A stretch of DNA of 64,000 bases, from NCBI RefSeq assembly GCF_001687605.2, contig NZ_CP016539.2, positions 2,262,501 through 2,326,500 of the forward strand, read 5' to 3'. Position numbers and translations under genes: made by a program. This stretch comes from Planococcus plakortidis. Its GTDB lineage: Bacteria; Bacillota; Bacilli; Bacillales_A; Planococcaceae. The notes below the pieces were generated by a model. The model made no database searches. It was not told the DNA's origin and saw nothing but the letters and a program-made list of their open reading frames with translations. Shown piece by piece: positions 27,258 to 37,526 of this stretch (position 1 is its first letter; each line of letters begins with the position of its first letter).

Positions 27258-27327
27258 TTAAAAAGAGAGACCCGTACACAGCCGCAGATTTGCATCTGCT
27301 GTACTGGCATGGTCTCTCCTCGTCTCC
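27258..27327 (-). promoter_or_regulatory. GlpP-type terminator/antiterminator leader of glpD
   Basis: On the minus strand the stem GAGAGACC...GGTCTCTC, with inner arms around AGATGCAAATCTGC, is followed by TTTTTAATAT. This forms an intrinsic terminator between glpK and glpD. Just before it lies GGAGACGAGGAGA, nearly the same as the sequence before the glpF leader hairpin (29878-29890), a candidate GlpP recognition element. Control of glpD by GlpP antitermination is established in B. subtilis. Confidence 0.75.
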
Positions 27328-27361
27328 GGCCATTTATCTCTCGAATGATTAACTTGTATGT

Positions 27362-29717
<2,356 letters not shown>

Positions 29718-29822
29718 TTTCCATACACCCCTTTTTTAGACATCCCGCTTTCCCGAGACCCGCCATATTCGGCGGGATACGGATCCAATCAGGATTTCCA
29801 TGAATATTCAAGGCCCGAACAC

Positions 29823-29890
29823 AAAAAATCCGCATCGAACGAAGGCCCGATGAATTGGGGCCTTTGTCCGATGCGGATCTCCTGTTCTCC
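29823..29890 (-). promoter_or_regulatory. GlpP-type terminator/antiterminator leader of glpF
   Basis: On the minus strand ATCCGCATCG pairs with CGATGCGGAT, with inner arms AAAGGCCC / GGGCCTT, and the hairpin is followed by TTTTTTGTG. The preceding GGAGAACAGGAGA resembles the glpD leader element. Confidence 0.75.
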
Positions 29891-29916
29891 TGCACGGTCC
29901 TTAAACTTGTAAAATC

Positions 29917-29945
29917 AATTTAGCAGTTATTGAAAACGCTGTCAA
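29917..29945 (-). promoter_or_regulatory. Sigma-A promoter of glpFKD overlapped by a cre site
   Basis: On the minus strand TTGACA, a 17-bp spacer and TAAATT form the promoter. The pseudo-palindrome TGAAAACGCTGTCA at 29931-29944 fits the catabolite-responsive element consensus and overlaps the -35 box, so CcpA binding should repress the operon on preferred sugars. Confidence 0.8.
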
Positions 29946-30017
29946 CAATTAAATCGGCCGTTTCAGGGGAAGCTGTTGCTAAAAAACGCGTTACCCTTTG
30001 TTAAGGGCATTGAATCA

Positions 30018-30563
30018 TTACGCATCCCATAGTTCCGCCTGCGAGGTCGAAACGGCTTCCGCCCCTCCTTCGAAGGCAAGTTCGATGTCCTCTTTCGTGC
30101 GGATTAAGCCGCCCGCAATGATGGGGATACCGGTCCGTTCATGGACTTCCTTAATGATCGACGGGATGAGCCCTGGCAATAATTCGATGTAGTCGGGCTT
30201 TACCTGGTCGATCAAACTCAAATTATGTTCGAGCGCATGGCTGTCGAGCAGGAACAAGCGCTGGATCGTCATCAATTTATTTTTCTTCGCGAGGGCGATG
30301 ACATTGCTTCTTGTCGAGACGATGCCGTCCGGCTTTACTTCCCGGACCAAATATTCGATGCCGTAAGCATCCGTTTTCAAACCTTGGATCAAATCGGCAT
30401 GCAAGATGACTTTCTTGCCTGCTTTCTTGGCAGCCGCCACCAGCGGCTTGAGCTGGGCGAGCCTGACTTCCAGAAAAATGATAGTCTCCTGGTCGCTGGC
30501 AAGCAAACGTTCGAATTCCTTCAAGTTGCGCATGACAGGCACCACGCCTTTTAATTTAACCAA
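30018..30563 (-). CDS. glpP: Glycerol-3-phosphate-responsive antiterminator
   Basis: A 181-aa TIM-barrel protein that binds leader mRNA and, with glycerol-3-phosphate, prevents termination ahead of glp genes. It has LHADLIQGLKTDAYGIEYL, DGIVSTRSNVI, IQRLFLLDSHAL, DYIELLPGL and IIAGGLIRTKEDIE. The start is TTG at 30563 with GGAGGAGG 8 nt before it. It sits directly upstream of the glpF promoter, and its predicted targets are the two leader hairpins in this window. Confidence 0.95.
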   Translation of the reverse strand: MVKLKGVVPVMRNLKEFERLLASDQETIIFLEVRLAQLKPLVAAAKKAGKKVILHADLIQGLKTDAYGIEYLVREVKPDGIVSTRSNVIALAKKNKLMTIQRLFLLDSHALEHNLSLIDQVKPDYIELLPGLIPSIIKEVHERTGIPIIAGGLIRTKEDIELAFEGGAEAVSTSQAELWDA

Positions 30564-30705
30564 CAGCTTTTCCTCCTCCGGTTAAAAAACAATCTACGGA
30601 CATTATGCGCCAGCTTCGTTTCCTGCACAACTATTTGCTACCGGCTTCTTTTCGCCGGCCGATTGCGCTAAAATGGCAGTAATCATCCAAAAGGAGTTGG
30701 CGGCC

Positions 30706-31428
30706 ATGCGGGTCAAGAAAGTGCAGAATGTCTATCAACTGGCTTTTATGCCTACAGTGTTTCCGGTGAATTGTTATTTGGTTGAAGAACAGGAAGGCTT
30801 GACGCTCGTCGATTGCGCTTTGGGGTTTGCGGCAAGGGATATCACTTTAGCGGCGAAAACCATCGGTAAACCGATTACGCAAATCGCGCTGACGCATGCC
30901 CATGCCGACCATGTCGGCGCGCTTGACAACTTGAAGAAACAGTTTCCCGCCGCCCAGGTCTCTGTATCCGAACGGGAAGCGAAAATCCTGTCGGGAGACC
31001 CAGGCGCTTCGCCTGAAGATGGGGGCAGGCCAGTCAAAGGCGGGATCCCGAAAAATATCCAGACAACCCCCGACCGCCTGCTGCGAGAAGGCGACCATGT
31101 CGGCACGCTTGAAGTCGTGTCGTCCCCGGGGCATTCCCCGGGATCGATTTCCTTTTTCGATCGGCGCTCCGGCGTCCTTATCGCAGGAGATGCTTTCCAG
31201 ACGCGCGGCGGCACGGCAGTTTCCGGGACCTTCAAGCCGCTGTTCCCCTTTCCGGCCATGGCGACTTGGGACAAGCGCGCGGCACTCGACAGCGCGAAAA
31301 AATTGACTTTGCTGCAACCGGCCTATCTTGCCGTCGGACACGGCCGCATACTCGACCATCCTGTGCGCTTCATGGAACAGGCGATCCGCGATGCCGAGCA
31401 AAAATTAAACCCTAGCCGAAATGGCTAG
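30706..31428 (+). CDS. MBL-fold metallo-hydrolase
   Basis: A 240-aa metallo-beta-lactamase-fold enzyme. The metal motif THAHADHVGAL (HxHxDH), the later SSPGHSPGSISFF His, IAGDAFQ Asp and the final VGHGRILDHP His are all present. Substrate unknown; the family covers glyoxalase II-like and other thioester or phosphoester hydrolases. The start ATG at 30706 has AAGGAG 9 nt upstream. Its stop codon overlaps that of the convergent GNAT gene inside a shared hairpin. Confidence 0.9.
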   Translation: MRVKKVQNVYQLAFMPTVFPVNCYLVEEQEGLTLVDCALGFAARDITLAAKTIGKPITQIALTHAHADHVGALDNLKKQFPAAQVSVSEREAKILSGDPGASPEDGGRPVKGGIPKNIQTTPDRLLREGDHVGTLEVVSSPGHSPGSISFFDRRSGVLIAGDAFQTRGGTAVSGTFKPLFPFPAMATWDKRAALDSAKKLTLLQPAYLAVGHGRILDHPVRFMEQAIRDAEQKLNPSRNG

Positions 31429-31433
31429 GGTTT
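31408..31433. terminator. Shared terminator embedding two overlapping stop codons
   Basis: AACCCTAGCC / GGCTAGGGTT stem with a 5-nt loop. The plus-strand stop TAG (31426-31428) and the minus-strand stop TAG (31427-31425) are both inside the 3' arm. Confidence 0.7.
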
Positions 31434-31982
31434 CTTCTGTTCCAACTGCTTTCGCTCGACGCGCATGAACCATACCGGCCGCGTGATTTCCGAAACCTCC
31501 TCCACTCGCCGGACGATTTTAAACCCGACTTTTTCATAAGCCCGGATCGCTGGCTTATTGCGGATATCGGGATCGGTCACACAGCAAGTCACCGAGCCAT
31601 CGCGGAATACGACTTCCGCCAGAAAGCGGCGGATGACCGCTTGGCCGAAACCTTTGCCCCGGTAGGCAGGCGCCCCGATAAGAATATCCATGCCGGCTGC
31701 CTTCCGTAGTTCCGCAAACTGTTCGCTGCCGGGATAATCGCTCCAACGGAATGTCTGGATATAGCCGATCGGCTCTTCCAGATAATAAATAAGATACGGT
31801 TCTGTCGGGTCCCGTCCCTTGATGCTGCCGACAAATTCGTGCACGAATTCCCCATAGGTGCCGTTATAGCTATATCCCCAAAAACGGTTGATCTGCGGTT
31901 CCTTCGTGATCCATTCATATAGCTGCGGCAAATGTTCCCGCCGCAAGCGCTTGAAACTGATATTCTCGACCTGCAAGGCCAT
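31425..31982 (-). CDS. GNAT acetyltransferase (AAC(6')-like subgroup)
   Basis: A 185-aa GNAT protein with KRLRREHLPQLYEWI at the N terminus, a YLIYYLEEPIGYIQTFRW strand pair, acetyl-CoA motif APAYRGKGFGQAVIRRFL and the C-terminal NKPAIRAYEKVGFKIV. This layout is shared with aminoglycoside 6'-N-acetyltransferases and with siderophore-type N-acyltransferases; the sequence does not decide between them, and a resistance role should not be assumed. GGGAGGG precedes the ATG. Confidence 0.85.
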   Translation of the reverse strand: MALQVENISFKRLRREHLPQLYEWITKEPQINRFWGYSYNGTYGEFVHEFVGSIKGRDPTEPYLIYYLEEPIGYIQTFRWSDYPGSEQFAELRKAAGMDILIGAPAYRGKGFGQAVIRRFLAEVVFRDGSVTCCVTDPDIRNKPAIRAYEKVGFKIVRRVEEVSEITRPVWFMRVERKQLEQKKP

Positions 31983-32007
31983 GAAACATCCCTCCCCGTG
32001 GGCGCAG

Positions 32008-32649
32008 CTATTCCCGGTCCTTATCTACCGGCGGCCGCAAATAATTCTTCAAATGTTCGTTCGGCAATGAAAACATCGTTTCGACAGGCGAGTAATTCCC
32101 GGCAAGCCGCCCGATCGGTACAAGCTTTTTCGTGTCGATCCTGCCCTTATCGTACAATTCATCCTGGATGTGATAGCGCAGTACTTTGCCGATGATGAGA
32201 TGGTCATCCCCGAGCGGAATGGCCTGCACCAGCTCGCATTCCATGCTCACGGGTGATTCTTTCACGCGTGGGACTGAAACCACTTCAGATGATACAGGCG
32301 TCAGCCCCGCATAAACGAATTCATCGATTTCCGGTGCCAGATGCTCACCGGTTTTGGCCATTTCATTTGCCAGGGGGGCAGAAACGATATTGACGACAAA
32401 TTCGCCCCGTTCGCGGATATTCGCGAGTGTATCTTTTACTGTCCCCGCACGCGCTTCCACCCCTTCGCCGATCGAGAAAGCTAGCATCGGCGGATTGCGC
32501 GAGGCGACGGTAAAGAAACTGAAAGGCGCCAAATTCAACTCGCCGCTGGACGATACGGATGATACCCAGGCAATCGGCCGCGGCAATACGCTGCCGATCA
32601 GCAGTTTATAATTTTCCTTGGCCGTCTGTTGTGCTGGATCGATAATCAC
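32008..32649 (-). CDS. Flavin reductase family protein (FMN-binding split barrel)
   Basis: A 213-aa protein with the flavin-reductase-like pattern: LLIGSVLPRPIAWVSSVS, LNLAPFSFFTVASRNPPMLAFSI (start of it) and GEFVVNIVSAPLANEM. Such proteins bind FMN and often supply reduced flavin or act as small oxidoreductases. The start is GTG with AAAGGAG 9 nt upstream. It is followed at the 5' side by a small membrane protein gene in the same direction. Confidence 0.87.
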   Translation of the reverse strand: MIIDPAQQTAKENYKLLIGSVLPRPIAWVSSVSSSGELNLAPFSFFTVASRNPPMLAFSIGEGVEARAGTVKDTLANIRERGEFVVNIVSAPLANEMAKTGEHLAPEIDEFVYAGLTPVSSEVVSVPRVKESPVSMECELVQAIPLGDDHLIIGKVLRYHIQDELYDKGRIDTKKLVPIGRLAGNYSPVETMFSLPNEHLKNYLRPPVDKDRE

Positions 32650-32667
32650 AAATGACCACTCCTTTTT

Positions 32668-32955
32668 CTATTCCTCCGAACCGTTGTGCTCCGTGGGGCC
32701 GGCTGACTTTTGCAGTAAATAGCCGAACAGTGAAATCCCCGCCAAGTACGGCAGGATCATCATGCCGAAACCCGTTCCGTACTCTTCCATCGTTCCTGCA
32801 AACTGCAGATATAGCCCCCAGGCGATATAGAATAAATAACCGGCGGCGACAAAGCCAAGCCAGATATACCGCTTCAGCCACCAAGGTAATAATAGCGGCG
32901 CCAGCAGGAAGACCCCAAATTGGATGCGGCCCATCCATTCATACACGAATTCCAT
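32668..32955 (-). CDS. Small membrane protein of unknown function
   Basis: A 95-aa protein with three hydrophobic segments (QFGVFLLAPLLLPWWL, YIWLGFVAAGYLFYIAWGLYL in part, MMILPYLAGISLFGYLL) and a polar C-terminal tail. I do not recognise the family. The start at ATG 32955 has GGAG about 10 nt ahead; an in-frame ATG at 33024 would add 23 residues with no better site. Confidence 0.55.
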   Translation of the reverse strand: MEFVYEWMGRIQFGVFLLAPLLLPWWLKRYIWLGFVAAGYLFYIAWGLYLQFAGTMEEYGTGFGMMILPYLAGISLFGYLLQKSAGPTEHNGSEE

Positions 32956-33245
32956 CTCTCTCACACTCCGCCCTGCGAAATCACGAAGCCAAACCCCAAG
33001 CGCCGCTAAATGATAATTCTTCAATACTTTATATAAGTCTTAACTTTCGCCATTTGCCGGACCGAACCCTTTTTATATGATTTTTTTCCTGCCAAAAAAG
33101 ATAAATGGTTTTCATGGGACACTTCTTTTGATGTTGATCACCGGGCTGACGGATTACTGAAAAAGGCCTAGAAAACAAGAAAGTATTATATCATTTCTGA
33201 CAATATAGGTTTATAATACAGGTAATAATCAGGGAGGTGTCTTCT

Positions 33246-34418
33246 ATGGAATGGGAACGCAAACTCGCCCAGTGGCGCGCGGCAGGGCTCATCGATCAAG
33301 AAACGGCCGAGCGCATCCAGGCGTTTGAAACCCGCCAGCCGAAAAAGCGCAAGCTGCCTCTGTTGCTCATCATCGGCTTGATCTTTTTCGCCCTCGCCGT
33401 GTTCAGTTTCATCGCGGCCAACTGGCAAGCCATTCCCGCGATTGCAAAAGTCGTCATGGTCGTATTGCTTATGTGGATTTTCTATGTAATCGCTTATTTC
33501 TCCGAAAAGAAGCATTTTGGCCATCCGATCATTTTCCGGATACTCGGTTACTTGATGTTTGGGGCAAGTTTAGTCGTGACCGGCCAAACTTTCCATCTCG
33601 GCACGGGATCAAGCATCGTGCCATGGGCCATGTTCATCGCCGCCATCGCGCATTTCTTCATCTGGCACCACGCTGCGTTTACTGTGCTGGGATTCATTAG
33701 CGGTATCAGCATCCTGGTATCGGCTGCGCCAGGCCTCGGCTTGATCGAATGGCTGCTGTTCATCGCTGTCACGCTCGTTTGGTTCTTCCTGGCCAAAGAT
33801 GGGCCGGTGATGATCTTCAGCTGGCTCCTGCTCCTCGGTTCGGGGTTCCTCGTCTGGAGCATCTGGGACATCGACAGCCCGCTCGTGCCGATCTGGACCT
33901 TGTTTGCGCTCGTCTTGCTGTTGCTGCTGATCCCAAAGGACAAACAGAAGCTATTGGCGCCGCTCTACCTGATCGTAGGCGGGATCCAATTGATCGTCTT
34001 CCTGGCGATACGCGGGGAAAGCGATATGGCTTTTGTGGAATTGACGATGCCTGAATCGATCGCCCTTGCGGTTGCGGGCATCGCCGTCCTTGCACTCGCG
34101 TACTTCAGGGAACGCCGCTTGATGTGGCTTGGCGTGCTCGGATTCGTCGGCTTCATGCTGTTCGATGAAACAGCGATCGCCCTGGCCATCGTCGCGGAAT
34201 TGACCGCGCTCGCCTATTTGATCATCGCCCAGCGCCAAGATCAGCCACTCACTTTGGGCTTCGTCTATTTCATCGTCGTCCAATTCGTTATCTACGTGAT
34301 CTACGCATGGGAACGGCTCGACATGTCGCTGTTCTTCCTGATCGGCGCCATCCTGCTGTTCGTGCTGTCAGGCATCGCCTGGTGGCTTAACCGCAAGAAA
34401 GAAGGTGCAGTGACATGA
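33246..34418 (+). CDS. DUF2157 polytopic membrane protein
   Basis: A 390-aa protein with a short cytoplasmic N-terminal DUF2157 segment (WERKLAQWRAAGLIDQETAERI) followed by about 11 hydrophobic helices, including FFALAVFSFIAANW and ILGYLMFGASLVVTGQTFHLG, a well-conserved patch of the family. Function unknown. The start ATG has GGGAGGTG 6 nt upstream. It overlaps the next gene by 4 nt (ATGA). Confidence 0.88.
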   Translation: MEWERKLAQWRAAGLIDQETAERIQAFETRQPKKRKLPLLLIIGLIFFALAVFSFIAANWQAIPAIAKVVMVVLLMWIFYVIAYFSEKKHFGHPIIFRILGYLMFGASLVVTGQTFHLGTGSSIVPWAMFIAAIAHFFIWHHAAFTVLGFISGISILVSAAPGLGLIEWLLFIAVTLVWFFLAKDGPVMIFSWLLLLGSGFLVWSIWDIDSPLVPIWTLFALVLLLLLIPKDKQKLLAPLYLIVGGIQLIVFLAIRGESDMAFVELTMPESIALAVAGIAVLALAYFRERRLMWLGVLGFVGFMLFDETAIALAIVAELTALAYLIIAQRQDQPLTLGFVYFIVVQFVIYVIYAWERLDMSLFFLIGAILLFVLSGIAWWLNRKKEGAVT

Positions 34419-34861
34419 AGAAATGGCTAATGCCTGCCCTGCAGACCGCTTTTGTCGCATTGCTCGTCGTCAGCTTCTACGCCACTTCGTGGTTTGGGGA
34501 CCAATACGTATTGCGCGCTGAACCTTACGACCCATTCGACCCGTTCTACGGGGAATACGTCATGCTGCAGTACCCGGACCTTGACGCGCCCGCTAGCATT
34601 TCCGATGGCGCCGTCTACTTCACCTTGACGGAAGGCGAAGATGGCTACGCCGTCATCGACCGCATCGAAGAGCGCCCGTTCTTCGGCGCCATCAATGGCA
34701 GCAAATACGACCGCCGCGTCGTCGCCCCGCAGCTTGAGAATTTCTATGTCGAGCAAGGCCGCGGCCCTGAACTTGAAGATGCGGTCGATCTCCAAGTGAC
34801 CATCGACGTTGCACCATGGGGTTCCATACGGCCAATCAGCATCGCCCCAAGGGAAGAATGA
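34415..34861 (+). CDS. GDYXXLXY family membrane-anchored protein
   Basis: A 148-aa protein with one N-terminal membrane helix and the family motif near residue 45, here YGEYVMLQY. The rest is a beta-rich extracytoplasmic domain. It is commonly encoded directly after a DUF2157 gene, as here with a 4-nt overlap, so the two probably form one complex. The role is unknown. Confidence 0.82.
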   Translation: MKKWLMPALQTAFVALLVVSFYATSWFGDQYVLRAEPYDPFDPFYGEYVMLQYPDLDAPASISDGAVYFTLTEGEDGYAVIDRIEERPFFGAINGSKYDRRVVAPQLENFYVEQGRGPELEDAVDLQVTIDVAPWGSIRPISIAPREE

Positions 34862-34871
34862 AGGCATAAAC

Positions 34872-34902
34872 AAAACCCGGCATACAAAATGCCGGGTTTT
34901 TT
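34872..34902 (+). terminator. Terminator after the DUF2157/GDYXXLXY operon
   Basis: ACCCGGCAT / ATGCCGGGT stem followed by TTTTTT. The T run is contiguous with the end of the repeat element copy 3. Confidence 0.85.
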
Positions 34903-35207
34903 CAGGCTGTCGAGAAAGGTAAGAAGTCGTATTTTCCGAAGCTTATCGCTCGCTTTCCGTGGGGCGGGAATCGAGCCTCCTCAGCCGCTATCGCGACCTG
35001 CGGGGTCTCTCAAACCCGCTAGCCCCACAGGAAAGATAAGGCCGAACTACGTGAGACCTTATCTTTGCGAAGTAATGCGCAGCATTATTGAGCAGAAGGG
35101 TTTACGAGCAAACGCTTCTCCAAATACTAAGCTAGATTTTTAATTTTTAAATGCCAAAACGCAGTCACTTTTTTAAAAGTTTAGTAGATTTTAGACTTAT
35201 TCAACAC
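34901..35207. repeat. MITE-like intergenic repeat, copy 3 (inverted, internally deleted)
   Basis: About 305 bp in the opposite orientation to copies 1 and 2. It begins TTCAGGCTGTCGAGAAAGG and ends CTTATTCAACACTC, matching the two ends of the other copies, but lacks roughly 120 bp of the centre. Its right end abuts the stop codon of the glycosyltransferase gene at 35208; only the left side has a terminator hairpin. Confidence 0.75.
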
Positions 35208-36386
35208 TCACTGCGCTTCCCCGAGCACACTCGACCGCTCCAGTAAACAATTCCGGTAATAATTGTCCATCTCTTCCCATAAAACTTCATTGCTGAAATT
35301 CTGGCGGACCCATTCCCTGCCGGCTGCTCCCAGCGCTTCGCGCAATTCAGGATCGCTGATCAACTTATCCAGCTTCTCCAAGACATCCCGGTGGCTGTCG
35401 GGATCGACCAAAAAGCCGGTCTTCCCATCCAGTAAGGTGTCGCGCGCGCCCGTCACATCTGCTGCGATGACCGGAATGCCCGCCAGCGCCGCTTCCGCAG
35501 ACACATTGCCGAACCCTTCGCGCTTTGTGAGGAATAAAAACAGATCCATCAGATGGTAAAACGGCACGGGGTCCAATTGGTAATCTTCGTGGACGATAGC
35601 GGGGTGATCGGTGATCGTCTCACGCGTCCACTCCGAAACCGCATCCGCCGATTCGTAATCCCCGACGATGAGCAGCCTTAAATTCGGGTGCTGCGCGTGC
35701 AGCTCGGTGAACGCGCGCACCGTTTCATCGATGCCTTTATCTTTCGTGATCCGCCCCATCGACCCGATAACCAGCTCTTCGCCGGTCCATCCATACGCTT
35801 GGCGTTTTTTCTCCACCTTCCCCTTCATGTCCTCGTTCCATTCAAAGCGCTCCAGATCGAAGCCGTTGACGCTGCCGTGGCCGAGAATCCTGATTTTCTC
35901 GGCTGGCGCGATTCCCAACTCCACAATCTGCTGCTTTAAGCTCGGCGAGACTGCAAGCAGATGTGTCGCCGAAGCGGCGGCGATTTTCTCGGCCATCAGC
36001 AGGATTTGCCGCTTGATGCCATCCGTAGTCTCCAGGCGCAAGCCGAGCACATTATAAATGCGCACCGGCACCCTGCAGAAATAAGCGGCAAGCGAGACGA
36101 TCAATCCGGCTTTCGGCGTCCCCGCATTGACGATATCCGGTTTTTCGGCACGGATGACACGGATGCAGGCAAAGAGCGAGTCCAGATCTCTCTTCAAGGC
36201 GATTTCGCGTTCCATATTGACGTGCAGCACTTTCACGCCTTCTTCTTGTTCAAAGATCTCCGCGTAGCTGCCTTCCGAAGTCAAGGCTTTCACTTCAAAG
36301 CCGCGCGATTCCAATGTCTTTAACTGCCCCCTTACCAATTGCAAGCTTTGGGCAATGGTCATGGCGTGCAATACTTTCGCTGTCAT
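35208..36386 (-). CDS. Glycosyltransferase family 4 (last gene of the surface-glycan operon)
   Basis: A 392-aa GT-B enzyme. The N-terminal acceptor domain has IVNAGTPKAGLIVSLAAYFC, and the donor domain has VIGSMGRITKDKGIDE, LLIVGDYES and the C-terminal E(x7)E site in KREGFGNVSAEAALAGIPVIA, followed by DTLLDGKTGFLVDPD. It should add one sugar to the lipid-linked repeat unit on the cytoplasmic face. It is paralogous to the GT at 37527 (shared layout throughout). The start at ATG 36386 has AAGGAG 9 nt upstream. The 16-bp gap to the HprK-like gene indicates one operon. Confidence 0.92.
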   Translation of the reverse strand: MTAKVLHAMTIAQSLQLVRGQLKTLESRGFEVKALTSEGSYAEIFEQEEGVKVLHVNMEREIALKRDLDSLFACIRVIRAEKPDIVNAGTPKAGLIVSLAAYFCRVPVRIYNVLGLRLETTDGIKRQILLMAEKIAAASATHLLAVSPSLKQQIVELGIAPAEKIRILGHGSVNGFDLERFEWNEDMKGKVEKKRQAYGWTGEELVIGSMGRITKDKGIDETVRAFTELHAQHPNLRLLIVGDYESADAVSEWTRETITDHPAIVHEDYQLDPVPFYHLMDLFLFLTKREGFGNVSAEAALAGIPVIAADVTGARDTLLDGKTGFLVDPDSHRDVLEKLDKLISDPELREALGAAGREWVRQNFSNEVLWEEMDNYYRNCLLERSSVLGEAQ

Positions 36387-36402
36387 GGCGGACCGCTCCT
36401 TT

Positions 36403-37479
36403 TCAGGCCCCTCGCACTGCACGGGCAGATGCAACCGGGCTGCCGATTTGTTCCAACAATTCCTCTGCGTAATGAGTGGCGTTATTCTTTTTCACCGAGA
36501 ATACCTTCTCGCTGCCGCGGATCAATTTCGTTAAAATATCACGTTCATTGGCGAGTGCTTCGTCAATTTTTAATCCAGGGTTGAAGAATTCATAGGCCGT
36601 GAGCAACGGCGAACGTAAATAATTGAATTCATAGCGGTTCAAGTTCATCAGTTTCTGGAGCGCCACCGCCTCCGCCTGTTCTGCGACATAGTCTTCCCCT
36701 CGTTCAAGAATCGCGACATGTGTCACCACCTGTTGGTCGAGCAGGGCCTGTTCGCCGACATACTCCGTAATCGGGTCCGGCTTTTTGAAGCTGATGTATT
36801 CCATGACCGGCAATAGTTTATCGACACGGTTCTTGATTTTTGCGCCCATCCCCTGCTCGACAGTGGAGTAATAGCGGAATGTGCTGGTCCACGGAACGGA
36901 ATGGATCGTTCTGCCGTCCGTGATGGCCAGATCTTCCGCGATGAATTCGGCGCCATGCTCCATGCAAGCCGTCATGCTGCTCAAGGTCTTGCCGGTATCC
37001 GGCGGAGCGAAGACCGTCAACGTCGATTCATCCTTCTTGAACGCGGAACAATGGATCGGTGCATAGCCTTTTTTCAATAACAGAAGCGTCGCAAGGTCGG
37101 TCATGATGTAACCGATGGAATGAAGGTTCATGATCCGGTGGGTGATGAGTTTATAGTAAGCGCGGTTGACGGTGATTTTCGGCTCATCCGTCAAGAAGCC
37201 TTCCGCGCGGATGCGCATGCGCCCTTTTCCTGCATAGTTGCGCGTGTAATAGATCTTGTCCGCCCCAGGCTTACCGCTGAAATAATGGTATTTACCCATT
37301 GCCTCATGTTCGGCATCGTCATTGAATTCCTTCAACTCCACCTGCATGCGGACCGCGCAACGTTCGTATTGTTCACGGCTGCCTTCCGGAACGTTATGGC
37401 CGTATGACCAGCCGAAATTCTTGATATTCGTCTTGACCCCAAGCACTCCTGCAGATGCAATATAATAATATGTTTTCAA
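36403..37479 (-). CDS. HprK-like P-loop protein of the glycan operon
   Basis: A 358-aa protein with a Walker A-like motif FAPPDTGKTLSS near residue 180 and, about 25 residues on, EFIAEDLAITDG, which matches the metal-binding acidic strand of HPr-kinase/PEPCK-type P-loop proteins. A conserved-looking YAPIHCSAF precedes the P-loop, as in HprK-related proteins of other polysaccharide clusters. The substrate is unknown; phosphorylation of a sugar, lipid intermediate or protein are all open. The TTG at 37479 with AAAGGGGAG 6 nt ahead is preferred; an ATG at 37515 is possible. Confidence 0.7.
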   Translation of the reverse strand: MKTYYYIASAGVLGVKTNIKNFGWSYGHNVPEGSREQYERCAVRMQVELKEFNDDAEHEAMGKYHYFSGKPGADKIYYTRNYAGKGRMRIRAEGFLTDEPKITVNRAYYKLITHRIMNLHSIGYIMTDLATLLLLKKGYAPIHCSAFKKDESTLTVFAPPDTGKTLSSMTACMEHGAEFIAEDLAITDGRTIHSVPWTSTFRYYSTVEQGMGAKIKNRVDKLLPVMEYISFKKPDPITEYVGEQALLDQQVVTHVAILERGEDYVAEQAEAVALQKLMNLNRYEFNYLRSPLLTAYEFFNPGLKIDEALANERDILTKLIRGSEKVFSVKKNNATHYAEELLEQIGSPVASARAVRGA

Positions 37480-37526
37480 ATGAAACTCCCCTTTGTTTTT
37501 GATTTTTCCCCGCATGACCCGGACCT

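Noticed and set aside
31425-31982. Calling the GNAT gene an aminoglycoside resistance determinant
   Set aside because: The acetyl-CoA motif and general layout do not separate AAC(6') from other N-acyltransferases, and the chromosomal context gives no support.
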